From positions 68,085-114,855 of the forward strand of contig JBAXND010000007.1 of the NCBI GenBank assembly GCA_037133915.1: 46,771 nucleotides of DNA, read 5' to 3'. Made by a program: the position numbers and the translations under genes. Below the pieces are notes generated by a model that saw nothing but the letters and a program-made list of their open reading frames with translations, was not told the origin of the DNA and ran no database searches. Positions 10,378-19,089 of this stretch are shown piece after piece. The DNA comes from Bacteroidota bacterium (lineage in GTDB: Bacteria > Bacteroidota > Bacteroidia > Bacteroidales > CAIWKO01). Every line of letters begins with the position of its first letter. Position 1 is the stretch's first letter.

Positions 10378-12456
10378 ATGAAAAAAAATAAGACAATAGT
10401 CAACCCAACAAAAGATTTGCCGACACTGACATCCGAAGAAACGGAACTGGTAAAGTCATTACTTCATCGTGAGCCCAATTCCGCCGAAACATGCGTGTAT
10501 GCCACATTGTGGCAAGAGTGTATTTCCTTTAAAAATTCTATTTACCATGTTAAAAGATTCCCGGTCGAAGGACCTCAGACGTTGATAAGGCCGGGAAATA
10601 AAAGCACCGGTTTTATTGACCTTGGCGAAGGACTTGCAAGCACGGTGAGCATCAGAACTACAGATAAAATCCCATATGCAACGAATGCTTATTCGGGATT
10701 CTGGATAAACGGAGCAAAAGAAATTCTACAAATCCGCAGGTTGAGATTAGGCACAATAAAATCCAAATCCGCACAGGCGCAGCTAAAAAATTGCATTGAC
10801 ATCAATGGGGAAACTAATGAGTTTCATGCTGATTACGAATTTCAATTTGATCAGTTCCATGAGCGTATACCCATGCAAAACGTGCTGTCGGTGGGGCTTG
10901 CGCGCGCCAACAACGTGCTGACCAACATTGCTCATGGTGTTGGCAATTCTCTGTATTTTGCCTATACCTCCGACGATGTTTCAAAATTGAAGAGTGCAAT
11001 CAACGAGATAATTAAAACCGGAGCCGCCACCGGCATCATGTCAGTAAACGATGGCGGCATTATTCATACAGCCGCAATTATGGCAGCAAACGGAAGCTGT
11101 GGTATAAGCATTCACACAGAGAAAATTTCCGACTTCCAGACAGAAACAGATGCTATTGAACGGCTTATTAACAAACAAAATGAGGCAGTGTTGCTTGTTT
11201 GCGAAAAAGACCGTGAAACTGAAATTGAACTGCTATTTAAATTCTGGGAATTGAATTATGCTCAAATCGGTCAGCTGTGTTCGGGAGAGCAACTCACAAT
11301 TTACACACATGGGAAAGAGATTGTGAATATCCCGGCGGTATCAATAGTTGCAGGGCGTGGCGCCCCCGTTTACCGGAAAGAATCCAAAGAACCCGAATAC
11401 CATCTGAAATCGCGCAAATTTAATATTGATTCCGTTCCCCAGCCCGGCGATCTCAGACCGGTTGTCAGGTTGTTGTTGGGACATCCTGATATTTGTTCGC
11501 ATCTGAATCAGGAGCTCCCGCATACTGTTAATCCGGCATCAGACACCGTTCACTATCAAATCCCCGATTCGGGAAAAACACTTATAGCAAGCCTTTGCTG
11601 CAATCCACGTTATGTTTATACCGATCCGCGCATTGGAACAGAAATCACAGTTGCAGAAGCAGCAAGAAGAATTGTATGCAGGGGTGGCCAACCGCAGGCT
11701 ATTGCCTGCAGCCTGAACTTTGGAGATATTCAGGACGCTGCAAAATTCTGGCAATATGTGCAATCAACCAAAGGGTTGAATAATGCCTGTCGTAAATTCA
11801 ACCTTGTAGTTAATGAAAGTAAGGTTAACTTTTGCAGCTCAGCAGAAACGGAGACAGAATTACAACCGGTTTTTCCAGAAGCCGTGATTGGTATGATGGG
11901 AATAATTGACGATAAATCGGGCAGACTTGAGGCCGGTTTTAAAAATAAAGGCGACGTAATTTTCTTAATAGGCGAATCGAGAAACGATATAAATTCTTCG
12001 CAATACCTAAATACCTTCCACAGAGTAATTTTATCACCTCCGCCCTATTTCAATCCCGATAAGGAATTCATTTTGCAGCATCATGTGCACAGCCTGATCC
12101 AAAGTCGTTTAATCAATTCCGCACAGAGTATTTCTACAGGCGGCTTATTCACTGCACTTGTAAAAAGCGGATTTCAGCGCGACCTCGGTTTTGATATTAC
12201 AACCGATTCCGAGATTCGCGAAGATGCATTTCTGTTTGGAGAAGCACAGAGCCGCGTAGCCGTAACAGTTGATGCCGACAATGAATCGGACTTCATTGAT
12301 TATATGTTCAACGCGAAGATTCAGGCAACACTGCTGGGTCATGTTACCAAAGGTGCCGTAAGGGTTGACGACATTTCATTCGGGACAATCAAAGACATGA
12401 AAGATGCATGGCACCGAACATTTGAAATGAATTCGGAAGCCTCAGGGAAATTATAG
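10378..12456 (+). CDS. PurL-like protein (FGAM synthase II homologue) lacking active-site motifs
   Basis: A 692-residue protein collinear with small-type phosphoribosylformylglycinamidine synthase PurL (about 740 residues). The N-terminus aligns (LTSEETELVKSLLHREPNSA against the LIxxxLGRxPNxxE region). The canonical MWSEHCSYK becomes LWQECISFK, ESHNHPS becomes RTTDKIPYA, and the glycine-rich stretch ATGVGGIIRDxFSMGARP is mostly missing. The C-terminal half is better preserved: CNPRYVYTDP, ITVAEAARRIVC, SLNFGDIQ, AVIGMMGIIDD and FGEAQSR. The usual DVSxGGL becomes SISTGGL. No purQ or purS is nearby. What I see is homology with loss of key motifs; that it is catalytically inactive, perhaps regulatory or a decoy subunit, is inference. 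It converges with the MlaD gene nine bases away. Confidence 0.8.
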   Translation: MKKNKTIVNPTKDLPTLTSEETELVKSLLHREPNSAETCVYATLWQECISFKNSIYHVKRFPVEGPQTLIRPGNKSTGFIDLGEGLASTVSIRTTDKIPYATNAYSGFWINGAKEILQIRRLRLGTIKSKSAQAQLKNCIDINGETNEFHADYEFQFDQFHERIPMQNVLSVGLARANNVLTNIAHGVGNSLYFAYTSDDVSKLKSAINEIIKTGAATGIMSVNDGGIIHTAAIMAANGSCGISIHTEKISDFQTETDAIERLINKQNEAVLLVCEKDRETEIELLFKFWELNYAQIGQLCSGEQLTIYTHGKEIVNIPAVSIVAGRGAPVYRKESKEPEYHLKSRKFNIDSVPQPGDLRPVVRLLLGHPDICSHLNQELPHTVNPASDTVHYQIPDSGKTLIASLCCNPRYVYTDPRIGTEITVAEAARRIVCRGGQPQAIACSLNFGDIQDAAKFWQYVQSTKGLNNACRKFNLVVNESKVNFCSSAETETELQPVFPEAVIGMMGIIDDKSGRLEAGFKNKGDVIFLIGESRNDINSSQYLNTFHRVILSPPPYFNPDKEFILQHHVHSLIQSRLINSAQSISTGGLFTALVKSGFQRDLGFDITTDSEIREDAFLFGEAQSRVAVTVDADNESDFIDYMFNAKIQATLLGHVTKGAVRVDDISFGTIKDMKDAWHRTFEMNSEASGKL

Positions 12457-12465
12457 AAATCGAAA

Positions 12466-13464
12466 TTACTTTTTGGGCGGAGTATATTTATTCTTTTTAC
12501 CGCCTTTGCCGAATACCGAAAAATTCAGGTATCGCTGAGGATTCAGCTTGATGTCTTCAACAAGTTCGTTGAGTTGAGATGAGGTTCCCTGCAGGTTTTT
12601 ATACAAGCTGTCATTATTCACAAGCATTCCCAAACTCCCTTCACCACGATTTATTTTCTCGATGATAGTCGAAAAAGACTGCAATGATTTGTTAGTATTT
12701 TCAAGCGTTTGCGCAATATTTGCTTTTGCGATGGTATCGCTTATGTTAGAAAAATTTACAATGATGTTACTTATTTTATCATTGTTTTTCCGAATATTGG
12801 AAGTAATGGATTCAACATTGCCGATAATCGCAGACAACTTTACTCTTTGAGTTGTAACAAGCGTATCTATGTTAAAAGTCGTGTGTTCCAGATTCTGAAT
12901 AGTGAATTTAATACTTTCAAAACTCAGTGTCAGGTTGGCTCTGGTTTCTTCATTGAATACACTGCGGATAATCACAAGTACAGAATCGATTGACAGCATA
13001 ACGTTTTCAAACTTCTGCTTGATGGGCTTCATCTGTAAACTCACCTCCTCGCCCAATGATGACTGCACCAGCGTATTCAGTGTATCGCCGTTGAGTGCAG
13101 CCACGGTAGAATTGCCGAGCTTAATTTCGATAGCGCGTGAACCAAGAATATCGGAGGAAAACAAATTAGCCACAGAATTGCCCGGAATGCGAACATCATT
13201 ATTGGTTACAATAAACTCAACAACGATGCGCCCTGAACCATCGGGCATAAAATTGATATCCTTAACCTGACCGACTTTATATCCGTTTACGAGCACCGGA
13301 TTTGCTTCGGAAAGGCCATTCACCTGATTGTAAATTGCGTAAAATGTTCGTTCCTTCCGTAGTAAATTCTTGCCTTTCAGAAAATTAAAACCCCAGTAAA
13401 ACAGACCGAGTGTGATAATAAATATCACCGCTATCTTAACTTCCCGTTTGATTTTAAATGCCAT
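12466..13464 (-). CDS. MlaD/MCE-family protein
   Basis: About 332 residues: a single N-terminal membrane anchor (VKIAVIFIITLGLFYWGFNF), then an MCE domain (about residues 40-120: YNQVNGLSEANPVLVNGYKV, with VxxIxxxxDGxxxVxF), then a long helical region of repeated Asn/Ser/Ile-rich heptads typical of MCE proteins. Family members form periplasmic rings with an ABC transporter that shuttles phospholipids between membranes; the MlaE/MlaF partners are not in the window. I chose the ATG at 13464, 18 bases after a promoter box; a longer frame from 13494 adds ten residues but would start within the box region. Confidence 0.88.
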   Translation of the reverse strand: MAFKIKREVKIAVIFIITLGLFYWGFNFLKGKNLLRKERTFYAIYNQVNGLSEANPVLVNGYKVGQVKDINFMPDGSGRIVVEFIVTNNDVRIPGNSVANLFSSDILGSRAIEIKLGNSTVAALNGDTLNTLVQSSLGEEVSLQMKPIKQKFENVMLSIDSVLVIIRSVFNEETRANLTLSFESIKFTIQNLEHTTFNIDTLVTTQRVKLSAIIGNVESITSNIRKNNDKISNIIVNFSNISDTIAKANIAQTLENTNKSLQSFSTIIEKINRGEGSLGMLVNNDSLYKNLQGTSSQLNELVEDIKLNPQRYLNFSVFGKGGKKNKYTPPKK

Positions 13465-13482
13465 TTTACTTATATAGGTGTG

Positions 13483-13490
13483 CAAATGTA
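13483..13490 (-). promoter_or_regulatory. Bacteroidota -7 box of the MlaD-type gene
   Basis: On the minus strand this reads TACATTTG (TAnnTTTG), about 18 bases upstream of the ATG at 13464. It implies the MCE gene can be transcribed separately from the amidase gene behind it, from which it is separated by about 176 bases. Confidence 0.55.
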
Positions 13491-13640
13491 GCAATTATTT
13501 TTAAAAACCTGCTACAGCATCCATTCTGCCTATTTTTTTTCAAAAATGGAAGTGTTTTAAGCAACAATTCAGACAGTTATTACCGTGCTAAATATTGATA
13601 AACATATTGTTACACGGCAATCGCTCTGGTCGGCGAATTC

Positions 13641-14804
13641 CTATTTTTTTTGTTGTGAAAGCAGCTTAACCGCTTCAGACGGAGAAATGCGTTCTTCGTT
13701 CAGAAAGGCCACAACAAAGGCATCTTTGAAGCCTTTATTCTGAACTTCTGCCTGTTGCTTCACAGCATCTTCAAGTGTTGTAAAATTGCCGGAAGTATAT
13801 TTGAATACATTGTTCTGCACATACATTTTTATTTCTGAAAGACCTTTAAAATCAGGCGAATTCAAGGGTTTCTGTTTAGAGGATGTAGCAAACTGAACTC
13901 TAAAAAATATTTCCTGTGCAGAGGCATCATGTTTCACCGGTTTATCGGTATGTACCACCACCGTGTCTTGGGGAGGTGTATCCTGAACCTGTGGTTCCTC
14001 AGTCCCACTATCCTGTTCGGCTCCATGATTGCCGTCAACCATATCTTTGTATTGCTTAAATGCACGATAGATAGCCGAAGCAATGACTGATTGTCCGCTC
14101 TCAGAAGTCAGAAAAGCCTCTTCGGCAGGATTGCTGATAAAGCCAGTTTCGACGAGAACACCCGGCATCGTGGTTTTATAAAGCACTAAAAATCCGGCCT
14201 GCTTAACGCCCCGGCTTCCCCTTCCCGCCCGTTCTGTAAATTGCTTTTGAATTTTCGTTGCAAACTCCAGGCTCTGATCCAGGTAGGCATTCTGAAACAG
14301 ACTAAAAATAATATTCGCCTCAGGGGAGTTTGGATCAAAACCGTCGTATTGAGCGGTATAATTGCTTTCAAGTAAGATTGAACTGTTCTCCTTTTTAGCA
14401 ACATCAAGATTGGCAGCGCTTTTATTCAGTCCCATTACCCACGTTTCTGTACCGGAGACCGTTGTTGTTTTTGCTGAATTGCAATGGATAGAGATAAAAA
14501 GATTGGCGTGGCTTTCATTAGCGATTTTTGCCCGGTTATACAGCTCCACAAAAACATCCGTTTTGCGGGTATAAATTACTTCAATTTCAGGAAAATTTGT
14601 CTTGATAAAATTACCAAGCTTCAGGGCGATGGCCAGGGCAACATCCTTTTCTTTAGCTGATTTACCTAGTGCACCGGGATCGTGACCACCATGTCCGGCA
14701 TCAATCACAACCTTCCGTATCACAATTCCTTTAGGCTTTTCAGCACGAAAAGAAAACAAAATACCAAGACTCATTACAACAAAAAATAAGACAATGCGTT
14801 TCAT
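13641..14804 (-). CDS. N-acetylmuramoyl-L-alanine amidase with C-terminal SPOR domain
   Basis: A 387-residue protein with a signal peptide (MKRIVLFFVVMSLGILFSF). The Amidase_3 domain shows VVIDAGHGGHDPGALG with zinc-ligand His38, the second zinc histidine in FISIHCNSA, and the catalytic glutamate in PGVLVETGFISNP. A Pro/Asp/Thr-rich linker (about residues 260-295) leads to a SPOR-like domain (about 298-380) that binds denuded peptidoglycan at division sites. The enzyme cleaves the bond between MurNAc and L-Ala in the periplasm. It is divergent from the LptD-like gene, and the MCE gene follows; this trio is a recurrent Bacteroidota envelope neighbourhood. Confidence 0.93.
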   Translation of the reverse strand: MKRIVLFFVVMSLGILFSFRAEKPKGIVIRKVVIDAGHGGHDPGALGKSAKEKDVALAIALKLGNFIKTNFPEIEVIYTRKTDVFVELYNRAKIANESHANLFISIHCNSAKTTTVSGTETWVMGLNKSAANLDVAKKENSSILLESNYTAQYDGFDPNSPEANIIFSLFQNAYLDQSLEFATKIQKQFTERAGRGSRGVKQAGFLVLYKTTMPGVLVETGFISNPAEEAFLTSESGQSVIASAIYRAFKQYKDMVDGNHGAEQDSGTEEPQVQDTPPQDTVVVHTDKPVKHDASAQEIFFRVQFATSSKQKPLNSPDFKGLSEIKMYVQNNVFKYTSGNFTTLEDAVKQQAEVQNKGFKDAFVVAFLNEERISPSEAVKLLSQQKK

Positions 14805-14822
14805 CAGAGTTTGTATTTTGAT

Positions 14823-14862
14823 TAGTTTTGTCCTTTGGTGAGTTCAGTTTGCGACAAAAATA
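14823..14862. promoter_or_regulatory. Divergent promoter region, amidase and LptD-like genes
   Basis: Two exact TAnnTTTG matches face opposite ways in the 97-base divergent gap: TAGTTTTG on the plus strand (14823-14830, for the LptD-like gene) and TATTTTTG on the minus strand (14855-14862, 51 bases before the amidase ATG). The boxes face each other and their transcripts would overlap by roughly 10-20 bases. Confidence 0.45.
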
Positions 14863-14901
14863 AATGAACCGCCCGAAGGTATTTCCATTAAACGAGTAAA
14901 A

Positions 14902-17478
14902 TTGTCAACCACTTTATTAACTAAACGCGCACACTGTTTTTTTGTTCTCATACTCTGTATTTTTTTGTTACCTCATCAATCCTATTCGCAGGATACGATT
15001 AAAGCAAAAAATGACAGCGTGAGTGCAGCTCCTGATACTTTAAGCACCGACTCCATCCGCAAATCTCTCTCCAAAAATGCCATTGAATCAAAAATAAATT
15101 ACAAAGCCAGCGATTCAATACGATTCAACATCAGCGAAAAAAAAATGTATCTCTATCGTGATGTAGAGATTTATTACGACGATATTACACTTAAGGCGGC
15201 CTATGTTGAATTGGATTTCAACAAAAATACATTGTTTGCCGATACGCGGTATGACTCTCTGGGCGCAGAATACGGACGGCCTGAATTCACACAGGGATCT
15301 CAAAGTTTTACCGCACTCAGTATGCGATACAATTTTGAAACTAAAAAAGGTCTTATCTCTGATATCATCACCCATGAAGGCGAAAGTTATCTTCACGGCA
15401 ATCTGGTAAAGCGTTTTGAGGACAATGCCACCAATGTTAAAAACGGACTTTATACTACCTGCGATCGCCGGCACCCACACTACGAGATTCGATTTTTTAA
15501 AGCCCGGGTAATTCCTGATGACAAGATTATTACCGGTCCGGCATACCTCGTTATCGAAGATGTTCCCACACCTCTGTTTGTACCCTTTGGCTTTTTCCCC
15601 AACAAAAAAGGTCAGCTTTCAGGGATATTGCTGCCAACTTACGGAGAATCGGCAAACCGGGGCTTCTTCTTTGAGAACGGCGGCTACTACTGGGGTGTAA
15701 ACGATTACCTCGACATTGCCTTCCGTGGCGATATTTACACACGCGGTAGCTGGGCGGCCAAAATATTCACCAATTACAAAAAAAAATACAAGTATTCCGG
15801 CATGCTCAACCTGAACTACGCCGTGAATATTTCAGGCGACAAAAAGCTTCCGGGGTATGAAGAGAAAAAAGATTTCTTTATCAGGTGGCAACATCAACAG
15901 GATCCGAAAGCCAGGCCCAACAGCCTTTTCAGCGCCAATGTAAATGCCGGTACAAGCAGCTATAACCGTTACAACCCATCAACAACCGGCGATTATCTTT
16001 CGAACGATTTCGAATCAAGTATTGCCTACCAGACCGGTCTTGCCCGCGGACGCGCCAATTTCAGCATTAATCTCGGTTATAAACAAAATACAGGAACACA
16101 CGAAGTGTTGCTGACTGCGCCCGCCATAAGCCTGTCGGTAAATACTTTTTATCCTTTGCGCAAGAAAAAGCGCGTCGGCAACCTTAAATGGTACGAGAAT
16201 ATCAGCGTGGGTTATATGATGAATGCACAAAATGTGCTCAGCACCATTGACTCGCTGATACTGTCTCAGAAAAGCCTCGAAAAAATGCAAAATGGCGTTT
16301 CGCACAGCATTCCAATACGCAGCAACGTAAAAGTTCTTAAATATTTTACATGGACCAACAGCCTCAATTTAAACGAGCGTTGGTATTTTCAAAAAGTCGA
16401 TAAACAATGGTTGCGGTCAACAGACACGGCTTACCTGAACACCGATACGCTGAGAGGATTTTTTCCGGTCCACGATTTTAATGTCAGTACATCGCTGAGT
16501 ACGCGTCTATATGGAATGTACCAGTTTAAAAAAGGTCCCGTCAAAGCATTGCGTCATGTTATTGCACCAAGTGTCGGATTTACTTACATGCCTGATTTCG
16601 GAACGCCCTTTTGGGGCTATTATAAATATACAACCATCGATACACTGGGACATTCCCGCAAATATTCTGTGTATGAAAATGGTAATTACGGAACCCCTTC
16701 AGATGGTGCATCAGGAAAAGTGAACATTGCGATATCCAACAATCTCGAGATGAAGGTCCGGTCAAAAAAAGACACAATAACAGGAACTAAAAAAGTTGTC
16801 CTGATAGAAAATCTCACGATTGGCACAGCTTACGACCTTGCACGCGATTCACTTAACTGGGACAATCTTTACGTTACGGGACGCACCAAGCTTTTCAAAC
16901 GCATCGACCTTATCTATAACGGTTCGTGGGATCCGTATTATTATGATACAAGCGGTGTGAAGATGAACACCTTTCAGTATGATGTGAACCGTCGGCTGTT
17001 CCGAAGTGCAACAGCAAAATACAGCATCGGACTCAACTGGAGCCTGAGCTCAAATGATTTTAAAAGCAAAAAAACATCAAAAGGCAGTGGTCAGACAACT
17101 TATCATCCTGACGGAAATGTTGACTATACAAACCCATGGAGCATCAATCTGGCTTACAACCTTACCTTCACGAACAACTTCAGTCCTTCGCTCTATCGTT
17201 ATGTGAAAGACACCATTCAAACGCTGCAGATTACAGGTGATGTCAACATTACCCGTAAATGGAAATTCGGTATGACCACCGGATTTGATTTCAATGCAAA
17301 AGATATTTCATACACTTCGCTCAACATTTATCGCGATTTGCATTGCTGGGAAATGGTTATCCAATGGATACCTTTCGGAGCACGCAAAAGTTATAATCTC
17401 ACGATTCGCGTGAAAGCAAGCGTGCTGCAGGATCTGAAGCTCACAAAGAAAACCGACTTCAGGGACAATGCTTTCTGA
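14902..17478 (+). CDS. LptD-like outer-membrane LPS assembly protein
   Basis: An 858-residue outer-membrane protein. A signal peptide (CFFVLILCIFLLPHQSYSQ) is followed by a Ser/Asp-rich linker, then an OstA/LptA-like beta-jellyroll (about residues 60-190: KMYLYRDVEIYYDDITLKAA, YVELDFNKNTLFAD, GNLVKRFEDN). A long beta-barrel with the LptD-type feature FGFFPNKKGQLSGILLPTYG comes next. It is the Bacteroidota version of the lipopolysaccharide translocon subunit. The frame opens with TTG at 14902; I find no in-frame ATG upstream, and the signal peptide needs this or a nearby start. It is divergent from the amidase gene and converges with rsmD. Confidence 0.85.
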   Translation: MSTTLLTKRAHCFFVLILCIFLLPHQSYSQDTIKAKNDSVSAAPDTLSTDSIRKSLSKNAIESKINYKASDSIRFNISEKKMYLYRDVEIYYDDITLKAAYVELDFNKNTLFADTRYDSLGAEYGRPEFTQGSQSFTALSMRYNFETKKGLISDIITHEGESYLHGNLVKRFEDNATNVKNGLYTTCDRRHPHYEIRFFKARVIPDDKIITGPAYLVIEDVPTPLFVPFGFFPNKKGQLSGILLPTYGESANRGFFFENGGYYWGVNDYLDIAFRGDIYTRGSWAAKIFTNYKKKYKYSGMLNLNYAVNISGDKKLPGYEEKKDFFIRWQHQQDPKARPNSLFSANVNAGTSSYNRYNPSTTGDYLSNDFESSIAYQTGLARGRANFSINLGYKQNTGTHEVLLTAPAISLSVNTFYPLRKKKRVGNLKWYENISVGYMMNAQNVLSTIDSLILSQKSLEKMQNGVSHSIPIRSNVKVLKYFTWTNSLNLNERWYFQKVDKQWLRSTDTAYLNTDTLRGFFPVHDFNVSTSLSTRLYGMYQFKKGPVKALRHVIAPSVGFTYMPDFGTPFWGYYKYTTIDTLGHSRKYSVYENGNYGTPSDGASGKVNIAISNNLEMKVRSKKDTITGTKKVVLIENLTIGTAYDLARDSLNWDNLYVTGRTKLFKRIDLIYNGSWDPYYYDTSGVKMNTFQYDVNRRLFRSATAKYSIGLNWSLSSNDFKSKKTSKGSGQTTYHPDGNVDYTNPWSINLAYNLTFTNNFSPSLYRYVKDTIQTLQITGDVNITRKWKFGMTTGFDFNAKDISYTSLNIYRDLHCWEMVIQWIPFGARKSYNLTIRVKASVLQDLKLTKKTDFRDNAF

Positions 17479-17492
17479 CAGTGAACAATAAT

Positions 17493-17532
17493 TAGTTAAC
17501 AGTTAACAGCAAGCGGTAAGCAGTCAGCAGTA
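17493..17532. repeat. Short degenerate CAGTTAACAG-type repeat
   Basis: The convergent gap between the LptD-like gene and rsmD carries overlapping short repeats (AGTTAACAGTTAACAG followed by GCAGTCAGCAGTA). It resembles the dispersed CAGTTGGCAG-type intergenic repeats common in Bacteroidota genomes. No hairpin with a T-tract is evident. Confidence 0.35.
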
Positions 17533-17541
17533 CTGAAGAAT

Positions 17542-18093
17542 TTATGCTTGAACCGGGTTTGCAGCCACAAAGAAACTGAATTGCACTTTGCCGTATTTCC
17601 GCATCTCCGAGAAATTCGGATGCTTTGAGAAATCAATATCGCGGGAATGTTCAATAATGAAATAACCATCCGGTTTAAGCAGATTATTATTGAAAATCAA
17701 TTCAACAATTTTTTCTCTGTCGGGCATATCAAAGGGTGGATCGGCAAAGATAATATCGTAAGGATTTTTAGAATATTTTAAGAAGCTAAACACATCGGAT
17801 CTTACGGCTGTGATTTGGGCCATTTTAAATTGCACCGCTGTCCGCTCAATAAAATCAATGCATCTGAAATTGCTGTCAACAGAAGTAATATCCGTACTTC
17901 CGCGTGAAGCAAACTCGAATGATATGCTTCCGGTACCGGCAAATATATCGAGTACACGGACTTCTTCAAAATCAATATAATTATTCAGAATATTGAAAAG
18001 ACTTTCTTTGGCAATATCAGTGGTAGGTCGTACCGGCAGATTGTTGGGTGGATTGAGCCTCCGCCCCCTGTGTGTTCCGCTTACAATTCGCAT
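17542..18093 (-). CDS. rsmD: 16S rRNA (guanine(966)-N2)-methyltransferase RsmD
   Basis: A 183-residue SAM-dependent methyltransferase of usual RsmD length. It begins MRIVSGTHRGRRLNPP with RPTTDIAKESLFNIL, both hallmarks of the family. The SAM-binding motif is LDIFAGTGSISFEFASRG (about residue 47), and the catalytic N-methylase motif is DPPF (about residue 118). It methylates G966 in 16S rRNA during 30S assembly. Its start overlaps the end of the DUF3822 gene by 13 bases, so the two are probably translationally coupled. Confidence 0.94.
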   Translation of the reverse strand: MRIVSGTHRGRRLNPPNNLPVRPTTDIAKESLFNILNNYIDFEEVRVLDIFAGTGSISFEFASRGSTDITSVDSNFRCIDFIERTAVQFKMAQITAVRSDVFSFLKYSKNPYDIIFADPPFDMPDREKIVELIFNNNLLKPDGYFIIEHSRDIDFSKHPNFSEMRKYGKVQFSFFVAANPVQA

Positions 18094-18950
18094 AAGGCTG
18101 CCTGAAATAAGTGATAATAATAATGTTGGGGGACTTCGTCAAAAACATAACTGTACTCCGCAGCATCAGGCCGTTCAATAAAATCGATGTTACGGATATA
18201 ACGATACAGCAACTCGTACAAACGGCTGCTTTTCGCTATATTGCCGCTGAGCAGTACTGCATCCGTTTCAGGATTGAGCTTCATCTGTTCAAACACGAAC
18301 AGTAAAAAATAAATAAAATCTTCGGCTGTCCGGAAAGCAAATGAGTTGAGGAGCTGGAGTTTTTGATTTTCAATAATAACAATATCAAAAGCTGATGACC
18401 TTACATTGACCACGGTAACCGCACCGCCCGGAACATTTTTAAACCGTCCGAGCAGACCTTCAGTCAAGGCGCCCGAGTGATGACGTATTTCCATAGGTCC
18501 GAATGCGTTTTCCATAACACCAACAACATTTGTCGGAACAGAATACAGATTATATGCTTCCGGATTCTTCAGACGATTTACGCATACCTGCTCTCCGTCG
18601 TCAGGAACATGATTGAAATGATGATAGCAATCAGCTTGCTTCTCATCAAACAAGGGCCATGGAACCAGGGTTGAACGCTCACTTTCGTGAAGCAGAATCT
18701 TTTTTCCGTAATCCATTAAAAGCTCCTTCCTGCGACCGGTAACAGCCTCCAATTTTTCAACAAGCTGAAGGTTGTTGTGCATTCCGTCAAAAACTTCGGA
18801 GCCTGCAGCCAGAAAGCGTTTTAAAGAATTATCGAAGATACAGAACGAAAAGCTGTTGGCAGAAACACCAGCCACCAAGGTATAGTCCAAAGCATTTTCA
18901 GCTTTGACCAGCTTATCGTAACCGGTGTTCATTCCTTTATCTTCCGTCAT
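18081..18950 (-). CDS. DUF3822 family protein
   Basis: About 289 residues, a conserved Bacteroidota protein of unknown function that is regularly found directly upstream of rsmD. The fold looks like an actin-like/ASKHA ATPase relative (YTLVAGVSANSFSFCIFDN, VTVVNVRSSAFDIVIIENQK, ETDAVLLSGNI), but no ATP-binding signature is certain. Start choice: the ATG at 18950 is very close to a promoter box at 18956-18963, so the next ATG (18932, MNTGYDKL) may be the real start; GTG at 18953 is also possible. Confidence 0.82.
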   Translation of the reverse strand: MTEDKGMNTGYDKLVKAENALDYTLVAGVSANSFSFCIFDNSLKRFLAAGSEVFDGMHNNLQLVEKLEAVTGRRKELLMDYGKKILLHESERSTLVPWPLFDEKQADCYHHFNHVPDDGEQVCVNRLKNPEAYNLYSVPTNVVGVMENAFGPMEIRHHSGALTEGLLGRFKNVPGGAVTVVNVRSSAFDIVIIENQKLQLLNSFAFRTAEDFIYFLLFVFEQMKLNPETDAVLLSGNIAKSSRLYELLYRYIRNIDFIERPDAAEYSYVFDEVPQHYYYHLFQAALCEL

Positions 18951-18955
18951 CACTG

Positions 18956-18963
18956 CAAAAATA
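18956..18963 (-). promoter_or_regulatory. Bacteroidota -7 box of the DUF3822-rsmD operon
   Basis: On the minus strand this reads TATTTTTG (TAnnTTTG). The expected start of transcription falls at about 18950, which would make the first ATG nearly leaderless and favours initiation at 18932. Confidence 0.45.
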
Positions 18964-19038
18964 GTAAATCTGAACTAATAAAACAGGGTTCATACCGAAC
19001 CCACAACAGGGCGAGGTATGATTATTTTGTATTATCAG

Positions 19039-19083
19039 TATATTTGCACAGAAAACAAACGCAGTTAATTACTTTAAAAGGAG
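19039..19083 (+). promoter_or_regulatory. Promoter box and strong RBS of the first glycine-rich gene
   Basis: TATATTTG (19039-19046) matches TAnnTTTG. AAAAGGAG (19076-19083) lies six bases before the ATG at 19090 and is an unusually good Shine-Dalgarno for this phylum, where most genes here have none. Confidence 0.55.
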
Positions 19084-19089
19084 TAACTA

